A DNA stretch of 64,000 nt from Monoplex corrugatus (Eukaryota > Mollusca > Gastropoda > Littorinimorpha > Ranellidae), in the NCBI GenBank assembly GCA_030674185.1, contig JAPXFY010000022.1, positions 46,799,898-46,863,897 of the forward strand. The letters run 5' to 3'. A program made the translations under genes and the position numbers. The notes beneath the pieces are model-generated. The model did no database searches. It worked only from the letters and a program-made list of their open reading frames with translations, and had not been told where the DNA came from. Shown here in pieces: positions 13,201 to 22,000 of the stretch. How positions within the stretch are numbered: position 1 is the stretch's first letter; every line of letters starts with the position of its first letter.

Positions 13201-13947
13201 TCTTTTCCGGCATGCTTGACAATGCCATTGCTGGTGGACATGGTGTGGGAGTCAAAAGGTTAAGCAACAATAACTGATTCAGTGAAATGAGTCTTTTACG
13301 TCATGTCAGGGTCCAGTCACGAAAACAATGAAATAGGCCTACCCAGTGACCCAGCATGCCTGTCCACCTAAAACGCAGTATGCAGTCTATGCAACAACAC
13401 AATCAGTGATTGAATCACAGCGCCTGCACAGTTCTGGCAAAACAACGTACACGCATCTGAGAAAATCGGATCTAATAATAATTATAATATGCAATGATTA
13501 AAACATAAACATACATCACCACAGATCTAAACCAGGTCAGTGAGAAAAACGTGTCCCCCAAAACAACGGTATGGTCACTTGTGGTATGGCTTTGTTTCCA
13601 CTGAACATGATGATTATGATGATTATGATAGTATTACTGTATTACTACGTAACTACCCACCTGCTCGAATTTCGCTTTGTCGTGAGCTCTGTCGGCCTTC
13701 TCTGCCTCCAACTTTTCCACTGCCGATCTCAACTGTGAAATTTCTTCGTCTTCTTTTTGACAACGCGCTGTAAGGTCTTCCAGCAACTCGAATACAGGAA
13801 TAACTTTGGACGTCAATGGTTGCAAGGCATCGCGGCCTAAACCAAAAGTCTGCATAAGCTTACAGATTTCTGCGCCCACATCTGTTGCTTGATAATAAAC
13901 ATCGTTGTTAGAAAAGCCCGAACTAAAAAACTTGGTGGTGAAGCCAT
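693..13947 (-). CDS. RILPL1: RILP-like protein (RILPL1 family), five exons, 3' end outside window
   Basis: Gene-level entry. Coding exons on the minus strand are 13947-13661, 7039-6889, 3682-3564, 3297-3061 and 828-693. All junctions have GT/AG sites and compatible phases (0, 1, 0, 0; the last exon ends in phase 1), so the gene continues past position 1. About 310 residues are visible; human RILPL1 has about 400. The first exon encodes an RH1-type segment ([29 protein letters not shown]), followed by a coiled coil and an RH2-type segment ([19 protein letters not shown], then LNADLRLKN...LLDEKAELE). Known family role: dimeric adaptors that bind Rab GTPases through RH2 and act in centrosomal/ciliary membrane traffic. 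RILPL1 is favoured over RILP by the RH2 wording, but the one-to-one relation is inference. One oddity: the start codon is out of frame with RH1 by one base. Confidence 0.85.
836..905. repeat. AAT/CAT-rich microsatellite
   Basis: Imperfect (AAT)n followed by (CAT)n directly 5' (on the coding strand) of the exon 5 acceptor. It overlaps the likely polypyrimidine region of that intron. Confidence 0.85.
1327..2390 (+). mobile_element. Diverged copy of a ~520-bp interspersed repeat, interrupted by a TTAA MITE
   Basis: Opens with GAGCTATATGAGGGCTATAACCG and closes with CACAGAATTTCC..GGTAGAGATAC, matching the copies at 7215-7745 and 18160-18675 in order and orientation. The palindromic element at about 1375-1815 splits it. 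The sequence is otherwise diverged and holds no coding capacity. Confidence 0.6.
1375..1815. mobile_element. TTAA-flanked palindromic MITE with internal tandem expansion
   Basis: About five tandem ~68-bp units (CCCTTTGACTCCCTCACC... plus ...GACAGCAAGCAAAAACTTAA) lead into the inverted arm GGTGAGGGAGTCAAAGGGTTAA. The right end is GAATGGGTTAA at 1805-1815. Same family as the copies at 6067, 49949 and 59058. Confidence 0.75.
2608..2668 (-). mobile_element. L2-type LINE 3' tail fragment
   Basis: A roughly 60-bp (TTA)n tail plus the sequence ...TATAGCGCAAAATCTTGATA, identical in kind to the 3' ends of the LINE copies at 9830, 29401 and 46155. Severe 5' truncation. Confidence 0.7.
2690..2725. repeat. 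(CAT)n microsatellite
   Basis: Perfect CAT triplets, about ten units. Confidence 0.9.
2790..3045. mobile_element. Foldback element, copy 1
   Basis: Inverted arms: AGGAACCAGAAAAAACATGA..ACACGTATTTAAT at 2812-2855 and ATTAAATACACG..TTTTCTGGTTCCT at 3000-3045. The intervening sequence carries TTGACAAAGGCCAGTTGGCC. The same element occurs at 55440-55800. It ends about 16 bp from RILPL1-like exon 4. Confidence 0.65.
3061..3297 (-). CDS. RILPL1: RILPL1-like exon 4 (RH2 and coiled coil)
   Basis: Starts after TTGTCACAG with [19 protein letters not shown], continues [20 protein letters not shown] and a charged coiled coil, and ends GAAGAA|GTGAGT in phase 0. This is the second half of RH2 and the best-conserved part of the gene seen here. 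A foldback repeat (2790-3045) begins only about 16 bp beyond the donor. Confidence 0.9.
3356..3440. mobile_element. Truncated TTAA MITE left half
   Basis: TTAATCCTTTCACTCCCGCATCCTG..CCACCAGC followed by the CATTGTCAAC-like spacer and ACCCTTTGACTC. It then stops at a (GT)n tract. This is the outer left arm of the palindromic family, its right half lost. Confidence 0.65.
3441..3950. repeat. Dinucleotide repeats flanking and upstream of RILPL1-like exon 3
   Basis: (GT)n at 3441-3550 and (AC)n at 3690-3950, partly interrupted by CATGCA-type units. The open frames here on both strands are repeat translations, not genes. Confidence 0.9.
3564..3682 (-). CDS. RILPL1: RILPL1-like exon 3 (start of RH2)
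   Basis: Begins after TATAACAG, next to a long (GT)n tract on the coding strand, and encodes an acidic run followed by [19 protein letters not shown], the first part of the Rab-binding RH2 region. It ends GCA|GTAAGC in phase 0. The acceptor sits just 3' of a polymorphic-looking dinucleotide repeat (3696-3950), so the pyrimidine tract is poor. Confidence 0.85.
4395..4900 (+). mobile_element. LINE C-terminal fragment (RTE-like endonuclease/reverse transcriptase), decayed
   Basis: The three forward frames read [15 protein letters not shown], then [27 protein letters not shown] and DRAVWRRVT. This is the typical C-terminal ending of RTE-like LINE polyproteins (YGCE.W, L.Y.GH..R, G.RGRP). At least one stop interrupts it. 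A 36-bp direct duplication (ATATCTGGAAAGACAGAGGC twice) lies just before it at 4327-4392. Confidence 0.7.
5477..5761. mobile_element. TTAA MITE with five tandem arm units
   Basis: Begins TTAACCCTTTGACTCCCACACC; a 43-bp unit ending AACTGCAAAATC repeats about five times, then the inverted arm GGATAGGTTGAGGGAGTCAA..GTTAA closes it at 5761. Confidence 0.8.
5815..6285 (+). mobile_element. tRNA-related SINE copy split by a TTAA MITE
   Basis: The head is GGTGGAGCCATGGACTAAGA..TTGAGTTCAATCCCAGCCC (a B-box-like GTTCAATCCC), the body CATTCTGGTGGTG. The tail reads GAGTCCCTC, then the MITE (6067-6260), then AACAAACTCCAAACTC. Other copies read straight through this point as CCCTCTTGAACAAACTC. Confidence 0.75.
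6067..6260. mobile_element. TTAA MITE (186-bp element plus TTAA duplications), inserted in a SINE
   Basis: TTAA at 6067-6070 and 6257-6260 flank CCCTTTGACTCCC..GAGTCAATGGG. Inside is a second palindrome whose centre is CTTCCTGTAGGAAG near 6172-6185. Confidence 0.85.
6889..7039 (-). CDS. RILPL1: RILPL1-like exon 2 (coiled coil)
   Basis: Begins after a TTTCAG acceptor with [20 protein letters not shown], which corresponds to ELELVEDVWRGEAQDLL of RILPL1. It continues as a heptad-like coiled coil ([18 protein letters not shown]). It ends AAAG|GTCAGG, a weak donor, in phase 1. The single G combines with AA of exon 3 to give Glu, which confirms the junction. Confidence 0.85.
7215..7745 (+). mobile_element. 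~520-bp interspersed repeat, copy A
   Basis: Runs from CATATCAGGGCTATAACTATTTC through CCAATTATCGCACAGGGGAT and CTAGCACAGAATTTCC to GAGTCCCCATGGGGA. It is close to the copy at 18160-18675. No ORF, no obvious terminal inverted repeats, family not recognised. Confidence 0.75.
8140..9060. repeat. Minisatellite, ~65-bp unit
   Basis: About a dozen copies of CATAATAACCATACCTACCA..GTAACCATTCACAGCACAGTGGAA..GACACCACACAG. Early units alternate between GTACAAGGTACTAGTAAC and GGTACCTGTAAC forms, a two-unit higher-order pattern. The array resumes for a partial unit at 9834, beyond the LINE inserted at 9060. Confidence 0.9.
9060..9833 (+). mobile_element. L2/CR1-type LINE, 5'-truncated; RT C-terminal ORF 9072-9584
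   Basis: The open frame of 170 codons contains [41 protein letters not shown] and [11 protein letters not shown], the C-terminal region after the reverse transcriptase of L2/CR1-type elements. The 3' UTR ends GCGCTATATAAATATTG followed by (ATT)n. It interrupts the 65-bp minisatellite; AACAT(A) occurs on both sides, a plausible short target duplication. Confidence 0.85.
10060..10280. repeat. (GT)n microsatellite
   Basis: Long perfect GT from about 10189 to 10276 with GA/GT-rich flanks. Open frames on both strands are translations of the repeat. Confidence 0.95.
10290..11215. other. RILPL1-like intron 1, no feature recognised
   Basis: AT-rich unique-looking sequence. I see no exon, no retroelement coding sequence and no tandem repeat here. 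Confidence 0.6.
11218..11560 (+). mobile_element. SINE copy, diverged
   Basis: Head ATGGCCATGGAGTCAAGATT, body CTTGTGGTATTGGCTTAGTG, tail GGTACAATGAATCCCTCTTG, in the order of the copy at 12120-12420. A CCCTGTTCTGTTCTT triplication sits in the middle. Confidence 0.65.
12120..12425 (+). mobile_element. SINE copy, most complete uninterrupted example
   Basis: GGCAGAGCCATGGACTTAAG..TTGAGTTCAATCCCAGCCC, then AAACTGGCCTGTTTGCTGTC, ATCATTCTGGTGGTATCAGC, CCATTTCAAGACCTTGCC and GAATCCCTCTTGAACAAACT. The GTTCAATCCC segment resembles a Pol III B box, suggesting tRNA ancestry. Confidence 0.75.
12560..13070 (-). mobile_element. ~520-bp interspersed repeat, copy D (diverged)
   Basis: The minus-strand copy is recognised by TGTCCTTGGTTATGTTTA, CAGGGGTATTTCCTTAGA and GGTTATAGCCCTGATATGGC. 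It matches the copy at 62755-63310. The TTAA MITE begins exactly where its GGCTTTA end is reached. Confidence 0.65.
13071..13263. mobile_element. TTAA MITE
   Basis: TTAACCCCATGACTGTCATACC at the left and TGTGGGAGTCAAAAGGTTAA at the right, with an inner palindrome (CCTCACCCTATACACC..GGATAGGTGAGGAGTCAAGG). Confidence 0.8.
13661..13947 (-). CDS. RILPL1: RILPL1-like exon 1 (RH1 domain), with apparent 1-base frameshift
   Basis: The RH1-type helix pair is read from about 13901 down to 13661 and ends at a CAG|GTGGGT donor. The conserved frame has no ATG upstream of the domain; it runs open to an in-frame stop near 14035. An ATG at 13947 (MASPPS...) lies one frame away. Adding one A to the six-A run at 13925-13930 would join the two frames. 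Residues such as [13 protein letters not shown] match the DVYDIA.DIGKEF start of RH1 in the family. The start is therefore inferred, and an unseen upstream exon is an alternative. Confidence 0.75.
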
Positions 13948-14395
13948 GATCTGCGAACCAGTCATGCAGCGTCGATAATCCATTGAAACAAAACTGTTTT
14001 GTCTCGTGCTTAGGCGGACTTGCAAATCAGATGGTTAGCACTGAGTGTGCCTGATCGATGGTTTTTCTCAAAGGGGGAACTCGTGATAATACGTCATCAA
14101 GCTAAACATTTCCGGTGTTCTAAATTTAACAATGAGGTTCGTGGTGCTGATCTGTACGCTGCACATTTGACCAGTTCAAGTTCCAAGGAGATGGGGGATA
14201 GAGGTAGACCACTGATAGGACACGATAAGAGGGGGGGGGGGGTATGTAAACAAAAATGGCCAATGTAATCACTACTATCAGCTACGATACAAAGCGAGAG
14301 ACAGCTGGTTCGTTCAAAGCTGAAAGCGGGATTCTTTGCACTCGGTTGATTCCATAACTATACTGTCCACCCAGTCTGCAATAAAACGGGTCCAT
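13948..14395. other. RILPL1-like 5' flank, presumed promoter/5' UTR region
   Basis: Upstream of the first coding exon on the minus strand. No TATA box or other decisive promoter signal is recognised. A G10 run lies at 14231-14240. Confidence 0.4.
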
Positions 14396-14398
14396 GTC

Positions 14399-14840
14399 AT
14401 TGCGTCGACAGCTCATTGCGTCGACAGCACATTTCTGTCAAGACAATCATTTAGCATTTTTAGTGTTCAAATGTGTATCAGGTATTCTCCTTTTTATTTT
14501 TATTTTGTAAGGGAAGTAACTCATATTACGTTCCCTGTTCGCGAAAGCAAAATGATGTCCCTTAAACAAATAATAAAGAACGGGGGGAAAAAACTAGTGC
14601 ACATACGATGCAAGCTTTACGCGTTAAAAGTGTGTGTGTGTGTGTGTGTCTCTCTCTCTCCTCTCTGTCTCTCTGTCTCTGTCTCTGTCTGTCTGTCTCT
14701 GTCTCTGTCTCTCTCTGTCTGTCTCTCTCTCTGTCTCTCTCCCCTCTCTCTGTCTCTCTCTCTCTCTCTCCTCCCTCCCCCCCCCCTAAAATGTGAATGA
14801 GCTGTCGACGCAATGAGCTGTCGACGCAATGGGCTGTCGA
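14399..14840. repeat. Inverted-repeat unit flanking GT/CT tracts
   Basis: CATTGCGTCGACAGCTCATT..GTCGACAGC at 14398-14429 is inverted at 14798-14840 as GAGCTGTCGACGCAATG twice, then GGGCTGTCGAC. The interior holds (GT)n and (CT)n near 14630-14770. A palindromic GTCGAC core recurs in every unit. Confidence 0.7.
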
Positions 14841-15052
14841 CTTTACGGGTACCTCCCCAATAAAACATACAATAAATAAAATACAGTTATAAGTCTAGGG
14901 TAGGTCTTACATGGATGTGCTCGTCGTGTGAGAGAGAGAGAGAAAGAGAGAGCAACAAAACGTAGTGAACTGCTGTAGGAGTTTGGCAAGGCACGTGGAT
15001 GATGATGATGTAGGAGTTTGTCTCTCAAGTTCCAATTAATTCTGTGCTAAGT

Positions 15053-15228
15053 ACCCTTTGACTCCCGCACCTATCCACAAACCGTAAAAACTTAACCTTT
15101 GACTCCCTCACTCTGTCCACCAGTTTCCTGCAGGAAGCTGGTGGATAGGGTGAGGGTGTCAAAGGGTTAATAAGTTTTTGCTTTGCTAGCATTAATGACA
15201 ATACAGGATGCGGGAGTCAAAGGATTAA
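15053..15228. mobile_element. TTAA MITE
   Basis: CCCTTTGACTCCCGCACC at the left (left TTAA degraded to GCTAAGTA), inner palindrome CTTCCTGCAGGAAG, right end CGGGAGTCAAAGGATTAA. Confidence 0.8.
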
Positions 15229-15293
15229 CTGAGCGTATGTGTTGTGATGTATATGTTATTGTAATGACAATATATGTATATACATAAATATAT

Positions 15294-15296
15294 GTG

Positions 15297-15381
<85 letters not shown>
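15294..15381. repeat. (GT)n microsatellite
   Basis: About 43 perfect GT units. Confidence 0.95.
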
Positions 15382-15382
<1 letters not shown>

Positions 15383-15890
15383 TGAAGGTGGAAATAACCC
15401 GAACTGGAGTTGGTTAAGGTTGTAGAAGGGGTATATAGTCGTGCAAGATCAGAGGCAGACTGAGGACTCTTCCACTCGAACACACGTAAAGCCAGGACGG
15501 TGGTTCCCTAACTTTATTTACATGTGTACGAGTTCTCACCAAAGTACATCTTCACAATAAGAAGGCGAAGAAGAAGACTAAGAGGACATTGATGATGAAG
15601 AAGTCAAATAAAAAAGAAGAAGACATGAAGAAGACAGCACTGCAGTGACAACAGTCTAACACAGCATGAAGCTGGTCACTTCTGGTGAGAGTGGCGGCAA
15701 GGGATGATGTGCCATCTGTTTAGTAGAGTTTAAAGTCTTACCTTTCTCAGAGTATACAAGGACTAGCTATAAAAATTGTTCAAAGAAGCCATAAAAAATT
15801 ATAGTTGCATTGTGAGGTACCGATGCTTTTGTCGGATTTTCTAAGTTTAGGATATTGACAGATGTGCTATTGATTGATTTGGTTCAGTTT
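15382..15890. other. Intergenic, nothing recognised
   Basis: Contains a GAAGAAG-rich patch near 15560-15630, otherwise no exon or repeat that I can name. Confidence 0.5.
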
Positions 15891-15894
15891 TTAC

Positions 15895-16100
15895 ATTGAC
15901 ACCCACCTCAGGTGATATGGCCGACGGGGATAACCATCCCAGGGAAGAGAGACCTATCTAATCCTATACTGACACCACCAGAACAACAATGATGTTTTAA
16001 GATGGGACAGTGAGAAGGCCAGTTTTAATGTAACGCACCCTGGGACTCGAACCCACAACCATTAGCATGTGAATCCGACGCCAGATGTACCATGGCGTGC
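15895..16100 (-). mobile_element. SINE copy, minus strand, with intact-looking B box
   Basis: Reverse complement reads GTTGTGGGTTCGAGTCCCAG, a good B box, then ACATTAAAACTGGCCTTCTC and GTTCTGGTGGTGTCAGTATA, the same body as the plus-strand SINE copies. The tRNA-like head lacks a matching acceptor stem, so it is not a tRNA gene. Confidence 0.7.
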
Positions 16101-16319
16101 CTTGTCAATTCATATTCTTTGGGAACAAAGCGCGATGGTGGGAACAATGCGTGATGGTCATACTATCGATACTTTCAACTGATTGGTTGTTACCACCTAC
16201 ACAATGAACACTTTGGAGTGTGACGTACACGCAAATGGGGCACTGGTCATTGTCCGGCGGTTTTGTGGGCGGGCACGTACTGGTATTTCCGCAGGCGGCT
16301 ACGTAATGGCTATTACGCG

Positions 16320-16565
16320 GCGTTTGCTTAGAATTTTGATTTTTATCAAGATTTTGCGCTATACACAATAAAATAATTGTATTGTATTGTATAAGTGCTG
16401 AAGGCAGAGTGGAACAAAGACAGTCCTCCCCCCCCCCTCCACCCCTGCGTTTGCTTAGATTTGATTTTATCAAGATTTTGCGCTATACAAATAAAATATT
16501 GTATTGTATTGTAAAGTGCTGAAGGCAGCGTGGAACAAAGACAGTCCTCCCCCCCCCTCCACCCC
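16320..16565 (+). mobile_element. Tandemly duplicated L2-type LINE 3' tail
   Basis: Two ~118-bp tandem copies of TTTGCTTAGATTTGATTTTA..AGATTTTGCGCTATACA, an (ATTGT)n tail and AAGTGCTGAAGGCAG..GACAGTCCTCCCC. The tail motif is that of the LINE family here but the terminal repeat is ATTGT, not ATT. Confidence 0.6.
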
Positions 16566-16979
16566 CTGGGTCCAATCCTTACAACCGCAACACCACTTGC
16601 GTCATTGTCTGGGTGTTTCCATGAGCACATGTACGGGCTATTACGGCTATTACGTAGTGTGTGTTTGCATGTACTGAAGGCGGGCATGGGTTAAACTAAA
16701 GAGGGTCCCATCTAGGTTCTGTAGGACTACAACGTAATACTGTGTGTAAAACTACTACCAGATTGAAGATTGGGACCATAATGACGACAAAATCCGTAGG
16801 CCCAGCTTTAGAATACATGTACACTGTACACATTGTAGATCTGCTCATTGTTTAGATGTGACAACAGTGTCTTATTTGCGTAATGCATTGGTTAGATCTT
16901 TGGAATGATCAATGCGTAGCTATGGATGGCCAGAGGCTGTAAAATAAAACTATAATCTGGCTGACAGAACGCAACACAA

Positions 16980-17032
16980 TCCCTAATTGTTATCACGCTG
17001 GGACGTTAATACCACTGGAGAAGAAGAAGAAA
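16980..17032 (+). mobile_element. Retroelement 3' end with (GAA)n tail
   Basis: CCCTAATTGTTATCACGCTG..GACGTTAATACCACT followed by GAAGAAGAAG. The same end occurs in minus orientation at 17534-17561 and 23630-23690. Confidence 0.6.
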
Positions 17033-17119
17033 AGAACGCAAGTCGTTTTTGATTTAGACAAGCACACACATTGTGTTGCCTTTGAGCGTCATAGATATAT
17101 GGGAAAAGGGTCGTAACAG

Positions 17120-17180
17120 AGCAAAGCATTCATATATATATATATGTGTATATATATATATTGTATATATATACATACAT

Positions 17181-17242
<62 letters not shown>
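17120..17242. repeat. (AT)n microsatellite
   Basis: About 57 bp of uninterrupted AT (17183-17239), preceded by shorter AT and TATACATA blocks. Confidence 0.95.
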
Positions 17243-17533
17243 GTTATTTTTTTTATTGGCAAACCATGTTTGAAATTCTTCTGAAATTCTGAAATTTTTC
17301 GAGCTTTTCGCTCATCATCAGAGTTCTGGAAAAGGAGAAAATAACACAAATGTTATCAAACCAAGTAACAAAAATCAGCATTAAATCACAAACAACATTA
17401 GAATGTGGAGCGATCATACAAAATGATTACAGCTTAATTGTCAGTTGTCGGCTTCGATCTCATCTGTGGTGTTGATGGTAGGTCCCAATTCTCTTATATG
17501 CAATGCTTATATGTATATATATATATGTTGTTG

Positions 17534-17590
17534 TGGTATTAACGTCCCAGCGTGATAACATATATATATATATATTTATATATTATAATT
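17534..17590 (-). mobile_element. Retroelement 3' end, inverted relative to 16980-17032
   Basis: GTGGTATTAACGTCCCAGCG..TGATAAC with AT-rich flank. With the copy at 16980 it encloses the AT microsatellite. Confidence 0.55.
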
Positions 17591-17599
17591 CAATGTGAG

Positions 17600-17955
17600 A
17601 GGTAGTCAAGTGGGTAAATGTCACACTCTCAATTGGAAAGTCCTGGATTTGATCCACATCTGTAACACCTCCCTCTCGTGGGTAAATGGTGATTTTTCTG
17701 ATCTCCTGGGTCAAAATATGTGCAGATCTGTATACTAGTGCCTATACTTCCCATCATGTGCATATGCATGTTAAAGATCCTGTCACGTAAATCATTTCAG
17801 TGGCTAGCTTATGGAAATGAAAACCTCCAGCATGCACAACCACTAAAGACAGTATTCAGACTGCCGGCAAAGTGTGCAGCAACATACCATCTGTATAACA
17901 CCTGTATATCATGGGCAAAACAATGTCACATCTCAGAAAAATTAGAACGCTAAAA
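17600..17955 (+). mobile_element. Second tRNA-derived SINE family
   Basis: GAGAGGTAGTCAAGTGGGTA (A-box-like) and CCTGGATTTGATCCACATCT (B-box-like), then GATCTCCTGGGTCAAAATAT and CATGTTAAAGATCCTGTCAC. Minus-strand relatives occur at 53340-53560 and near 61780-62110. Confidence 0.6.
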
Positions 17956-18000
17956 CAAAACAAAACTTTTTGTTTGTTTGGTCATTCAGTATATTTTGAC

Positions 18001-18120
18001 TCGTTGTGTTGATTTTGCTTGCTTCAGGTATGACTCGTTGTGTTGATTTTGCTTGCTTCAGGTATGACTCGTTGTGTTGATTTTGCTTGCTTCAGGTATG
18101 ACTCGTTGTGTGTCATTAAT
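18001..18120. repeat. 34-bp tandem repeat, three units
   Basis: TGACTCGTTGTGTTGATTTT followed by GCTTGCTTCAGGTA, three complete units and a partial fourth. Confidence 0.9.
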
Positions 18121-18159
18121 TGATAACATTTTTCTTTGTGCACAGGTGAGTGTTACTTG

Positions 18160-18675
18160 TAGAGCCATATCAGGGCTATAACCGTTTCAAGACATGCAAA
18201 ACTTCAACAGGAAAAAAAAAAGAGAAAATTAAGTACACATATCAATGCTTTCACGCGCATAATCTAAGGACATGCCCCTGGCGTTGACCCCTCCGTCCAA
18301 TTTATCGCACAGGGGATTTAAATAACATACCTAAAAACAAATTAAAGTATATCTAAAGACACCAAAACATAAAAAAACAGGCATAAAATACCTAAAATTG
18401 CTTCCGCATATCTCACCTCCCTAGAGCCAAAATGCACTTAATACATGTACCCAATTATCAATTTTAAGAGAAAATACGTAAGACTTTCTCAAACACATAC
18501 AGGTGAATGGACCAGCAAGGCAGAAAATGATAGGATGAAATAACAGAAAGCAAAGGAGCAAGGCAGAAACAATGAGAGTGACAGAAAAGAGGAAATTCCT
18601 AGCACAGAATTTCCAGAAGGTGGGGATACTGTTAATACCGAAAGAGCCCCAGCATCCCCACGGGGGTTGTGAATA
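18160..18675 (+). mobile_element. ~520-bp interspersed repeat, copy B
   Basis: GAGCCATATCAGGGCTATAA at the left end, AATTTATCGCACAGGGGATT in the middle and CAGCATCCCCACGGGGG at the right. Closest relative of the copy at 7215-7745. Confidence 0.8.
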
Positions 18676-18969
18676 TATTAGTTATTTTGTTTAATCATGG
18701 AAAGATGAAAACACGCAGTATCCACATCCACTGAAGACGGAGTATGAGGCCGTGCAGCAATATATCCTCAGACCACAACCTAAATCTAACTGAACAAGGG
18801 ATGAAGAGTGGGGGGTGGGATTCCTGTCTGATCCACGTCTGATCCACCCGCTTGTCTCACGTTCTATAGGCAGCAACTTGACATATTATGCATGTACATC
18901 CTGCACAAACATCTTCACACCTACCCCATATACATATGGACGTGTAAGCAAGCGCGCGTGTGTGCGTAC

Positions 18970-18978
18970 ACACACACA

Positions 18979-19036
<58 letters not shown>
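18970..19036. repeat. (AC)n microsatellite
   Basis: About 30 AC units, directly abutting the CAA-rich satellite that follows. Confidence 0.95.
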
Positions 19037-19037
<1 letters not shown>

Positions 19038-19039
19038 CA

Positions 19040-22000
19040 CACGCACACAACGTCAACAGCAAAAAGACAACGCCGAGAACAAAGAAGACATCGCTGATAA
19101 CAAAGAAGACAACACCAACAACAAAAAAGACAACGCCGACAACAACAAAGACAACGCCAACAACAACAAAAAAGACAATGCCAATGAAAAAAGAAAACTC
19201 CAAGAACAACAACAAAAAAAGACAACACCGACAACAAGAAAGACAACGCCAACAACAAAAAGACAACGCCGACAACAACAAAGACAACGCCAGCAACAAC
19301 AAAGACAACGCCAACAACAAAAAGACAACGCCGACAACAACAAAGACAATCGCCAACAACAACAAAAAAGATAACGCCAATGAAAAAAGAAAACTCCAAG
19401 AACAACAAAAAAAGACAACACCGACAACAACAAAGACAACACCAGACAACAAAAAGACAATGCTGACAACAACAAAGACAACACCAACAACAAAAAGACA
19501 ACGCTGACAACAAAAAAGACAACACCAACAACAAAAAAGACAACGCGACAACAACAAAGACAACACCAACAACAAAAAGACAACGCACAACAAAAAGACA
19601 ACGCCGACAACAACAAAGACAACGCTGACAACAAAAAGATAACGCCGACAACAACAAAATAACGCCAACAACAAAAAAGATAACGACCAAGAAAAAAGAC
19701 AACGCCGACAACAACAAAGACAACACCAACAACAAAAAGACAACGCTGACAACAACAAAGACAACAGCGACAACAAAAAAGATAACGCCGACAACAAAAA
19801 AAGACAAGGCCGACAAAAAATAGATAACGCAGACAACAAAAAAGATAACGCCGACAACAAAAAAGATAAGCCGATAACAACAAAGACAACGCCGACAACA
19901 AAAAAGATAACGCCGACAACAAAAAAAGACAATGCCACAACACAAAAAGACAACACCAACAACAACAAAAGACAACGCCAACAAACAAAAAAGATCAACG
20001 CCGAAAAACAAAAAAGACAACGCCGACAAACAAAAAAAGACAAGCCAAACAACAAAAAAGACAACGCCGACAAAAAAAGACAACTACAACAAAAAAAAAC
20101 AACGCCGACAACAAAAAGACAACGCAGACAACAAAAAAGACAACGCCGACAACAACAAAGAAACGCGACAACAAAAAAGACAACGCCGACAACAACAAAA
20201 AGACAACGCCGACAAAACAAAGACAACGCCACAACAACACAAAGACAACGCCGAAACAACAAAACAACGCATCAACAAAAAGAAACGCGACAACAAAAAG
20301 ACAACGCCGACAACACAAAAAAGACAACGCCGACAACAAAAAAGACAACGCCGACAACAAAAAAGACAACGCCGACAACAAAAAAAAGACAACAAGACAA
20401 CGCCGAACAACAAAAAAGATAACGCCGACAAAAAAAAGACAACGCCGACAACAAAAAACAAAGACAACGCGACAACACAAAGACAACGCCAACAAAAAAG
20501 AAAACGTCACAACAAAAAAAAGAAACGCACAACAAAAATAACGACAACCCAACAACAACAAAAAGACAAACCACAACAACAAAAAGACAACGCCAACAAC
20601 AACAAAACATAACCACAACAACAACAAGACAACGCCAACAACAACAAAAGACAACCCACAACAACAAAGAACAACGCAACACAAACAAAACCACAAACAA
20701 AAAGACAACGCCGACAACAAAAAAATAACCAACAACAAAAAGAAACGCCGACAACAAACAAAGACAACCCAACACAACAAAAAAGACAACGCCACACAAC
20801 AAAAGACAACCCACAACAACAAAAAAGACAACGCCAACAACAACAAAAAACAAACACCAACAACAACAAAAAAGACAACCACAACAACAACAAAAGACAA
20901 ACCCAAACAACAACAAAAAAGACAACGCCACAACACAAAAAAGACAACTCCACAACAACAACAAAAAAGACAACCCAACAAAACAAAGACAAGACAACAC
21001 AACAAACAACCACAAAACAAGACAACGCCAACAACAACAAAAAGATACACCAACAAAAAAAAGACAACCCAAGAACACAAAAAAAACACCAACAACAAAA
21101 AAGACAACGCCGACACAACAAAGACAAGCCACAACAACAAAAAGACAACGCCAACAAAACAAAGACAACGCCAACACAACAAAAAAGACAACGCCAAACA
21201 ACAACAAAAAGACACCAACACCAACAAACACAACAAAAAAACAACGCCAACAACAACAAAAAAGACAACGCCAACAACAACAAAAAAGACAACGCCAATG
21301 AAAAAAGAAACTCCAAGAACACAAAAAAAGACAACGCCAACAACAAAGACAACGCCGAAACAAAGAAGCCAACACAAAAAGACAACGCCAACACAAAAAG
21401 AAAGACAAAGACAACGCCAACACAAAAAGACAACGCCAACAACAACAAAAAAGACAATGCCAGACAAAAAGACAACCCAACACAACAGCAACAAAAGACA
21501 ACGCCAACAACAAAAAAGACAACGCAACACAACAAAAAAGATAACGCCGACACAAAAAGACAACGCCAACAGCAAAAAGACAACGCCAACAACAACAAAA
21601 AAGACACGCCAATGAAAAAAGAAAACTCCAAGAAACAAAAAAAACCAACAAAAAAAGATGCCGACAACAACAAAGACAACACCAACAACAAAAAGACAAC
21701 GCCAACAACAACCAAAACAACCCAACAACAACAAAAAAGACAACGCCAACAACAACAAAAACAACGCCAACAACAACAAAAACGACAATGCCACAACAAC
21801 AAAAAAGACAAGCCAACAACAACAAAAACGACAAGCCAACAACAACAAAAAAGACAACGCCAACAACAACAAAAAAGACAACGCCAACAACAACAAAAAA
21901 GACAACGCCACAACAAAAAACAACACCAAAAAAGACAACGCCAGACAACAACAACAAAAGACAACGCCAACAACAACAAAAAAGACAACACCAATGAAAA

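Noticed and set aside
15995..16095. tRNA gene on the minus strand
   Set aside because: Only the B box is convincing; the sequence continues as the common SINE.
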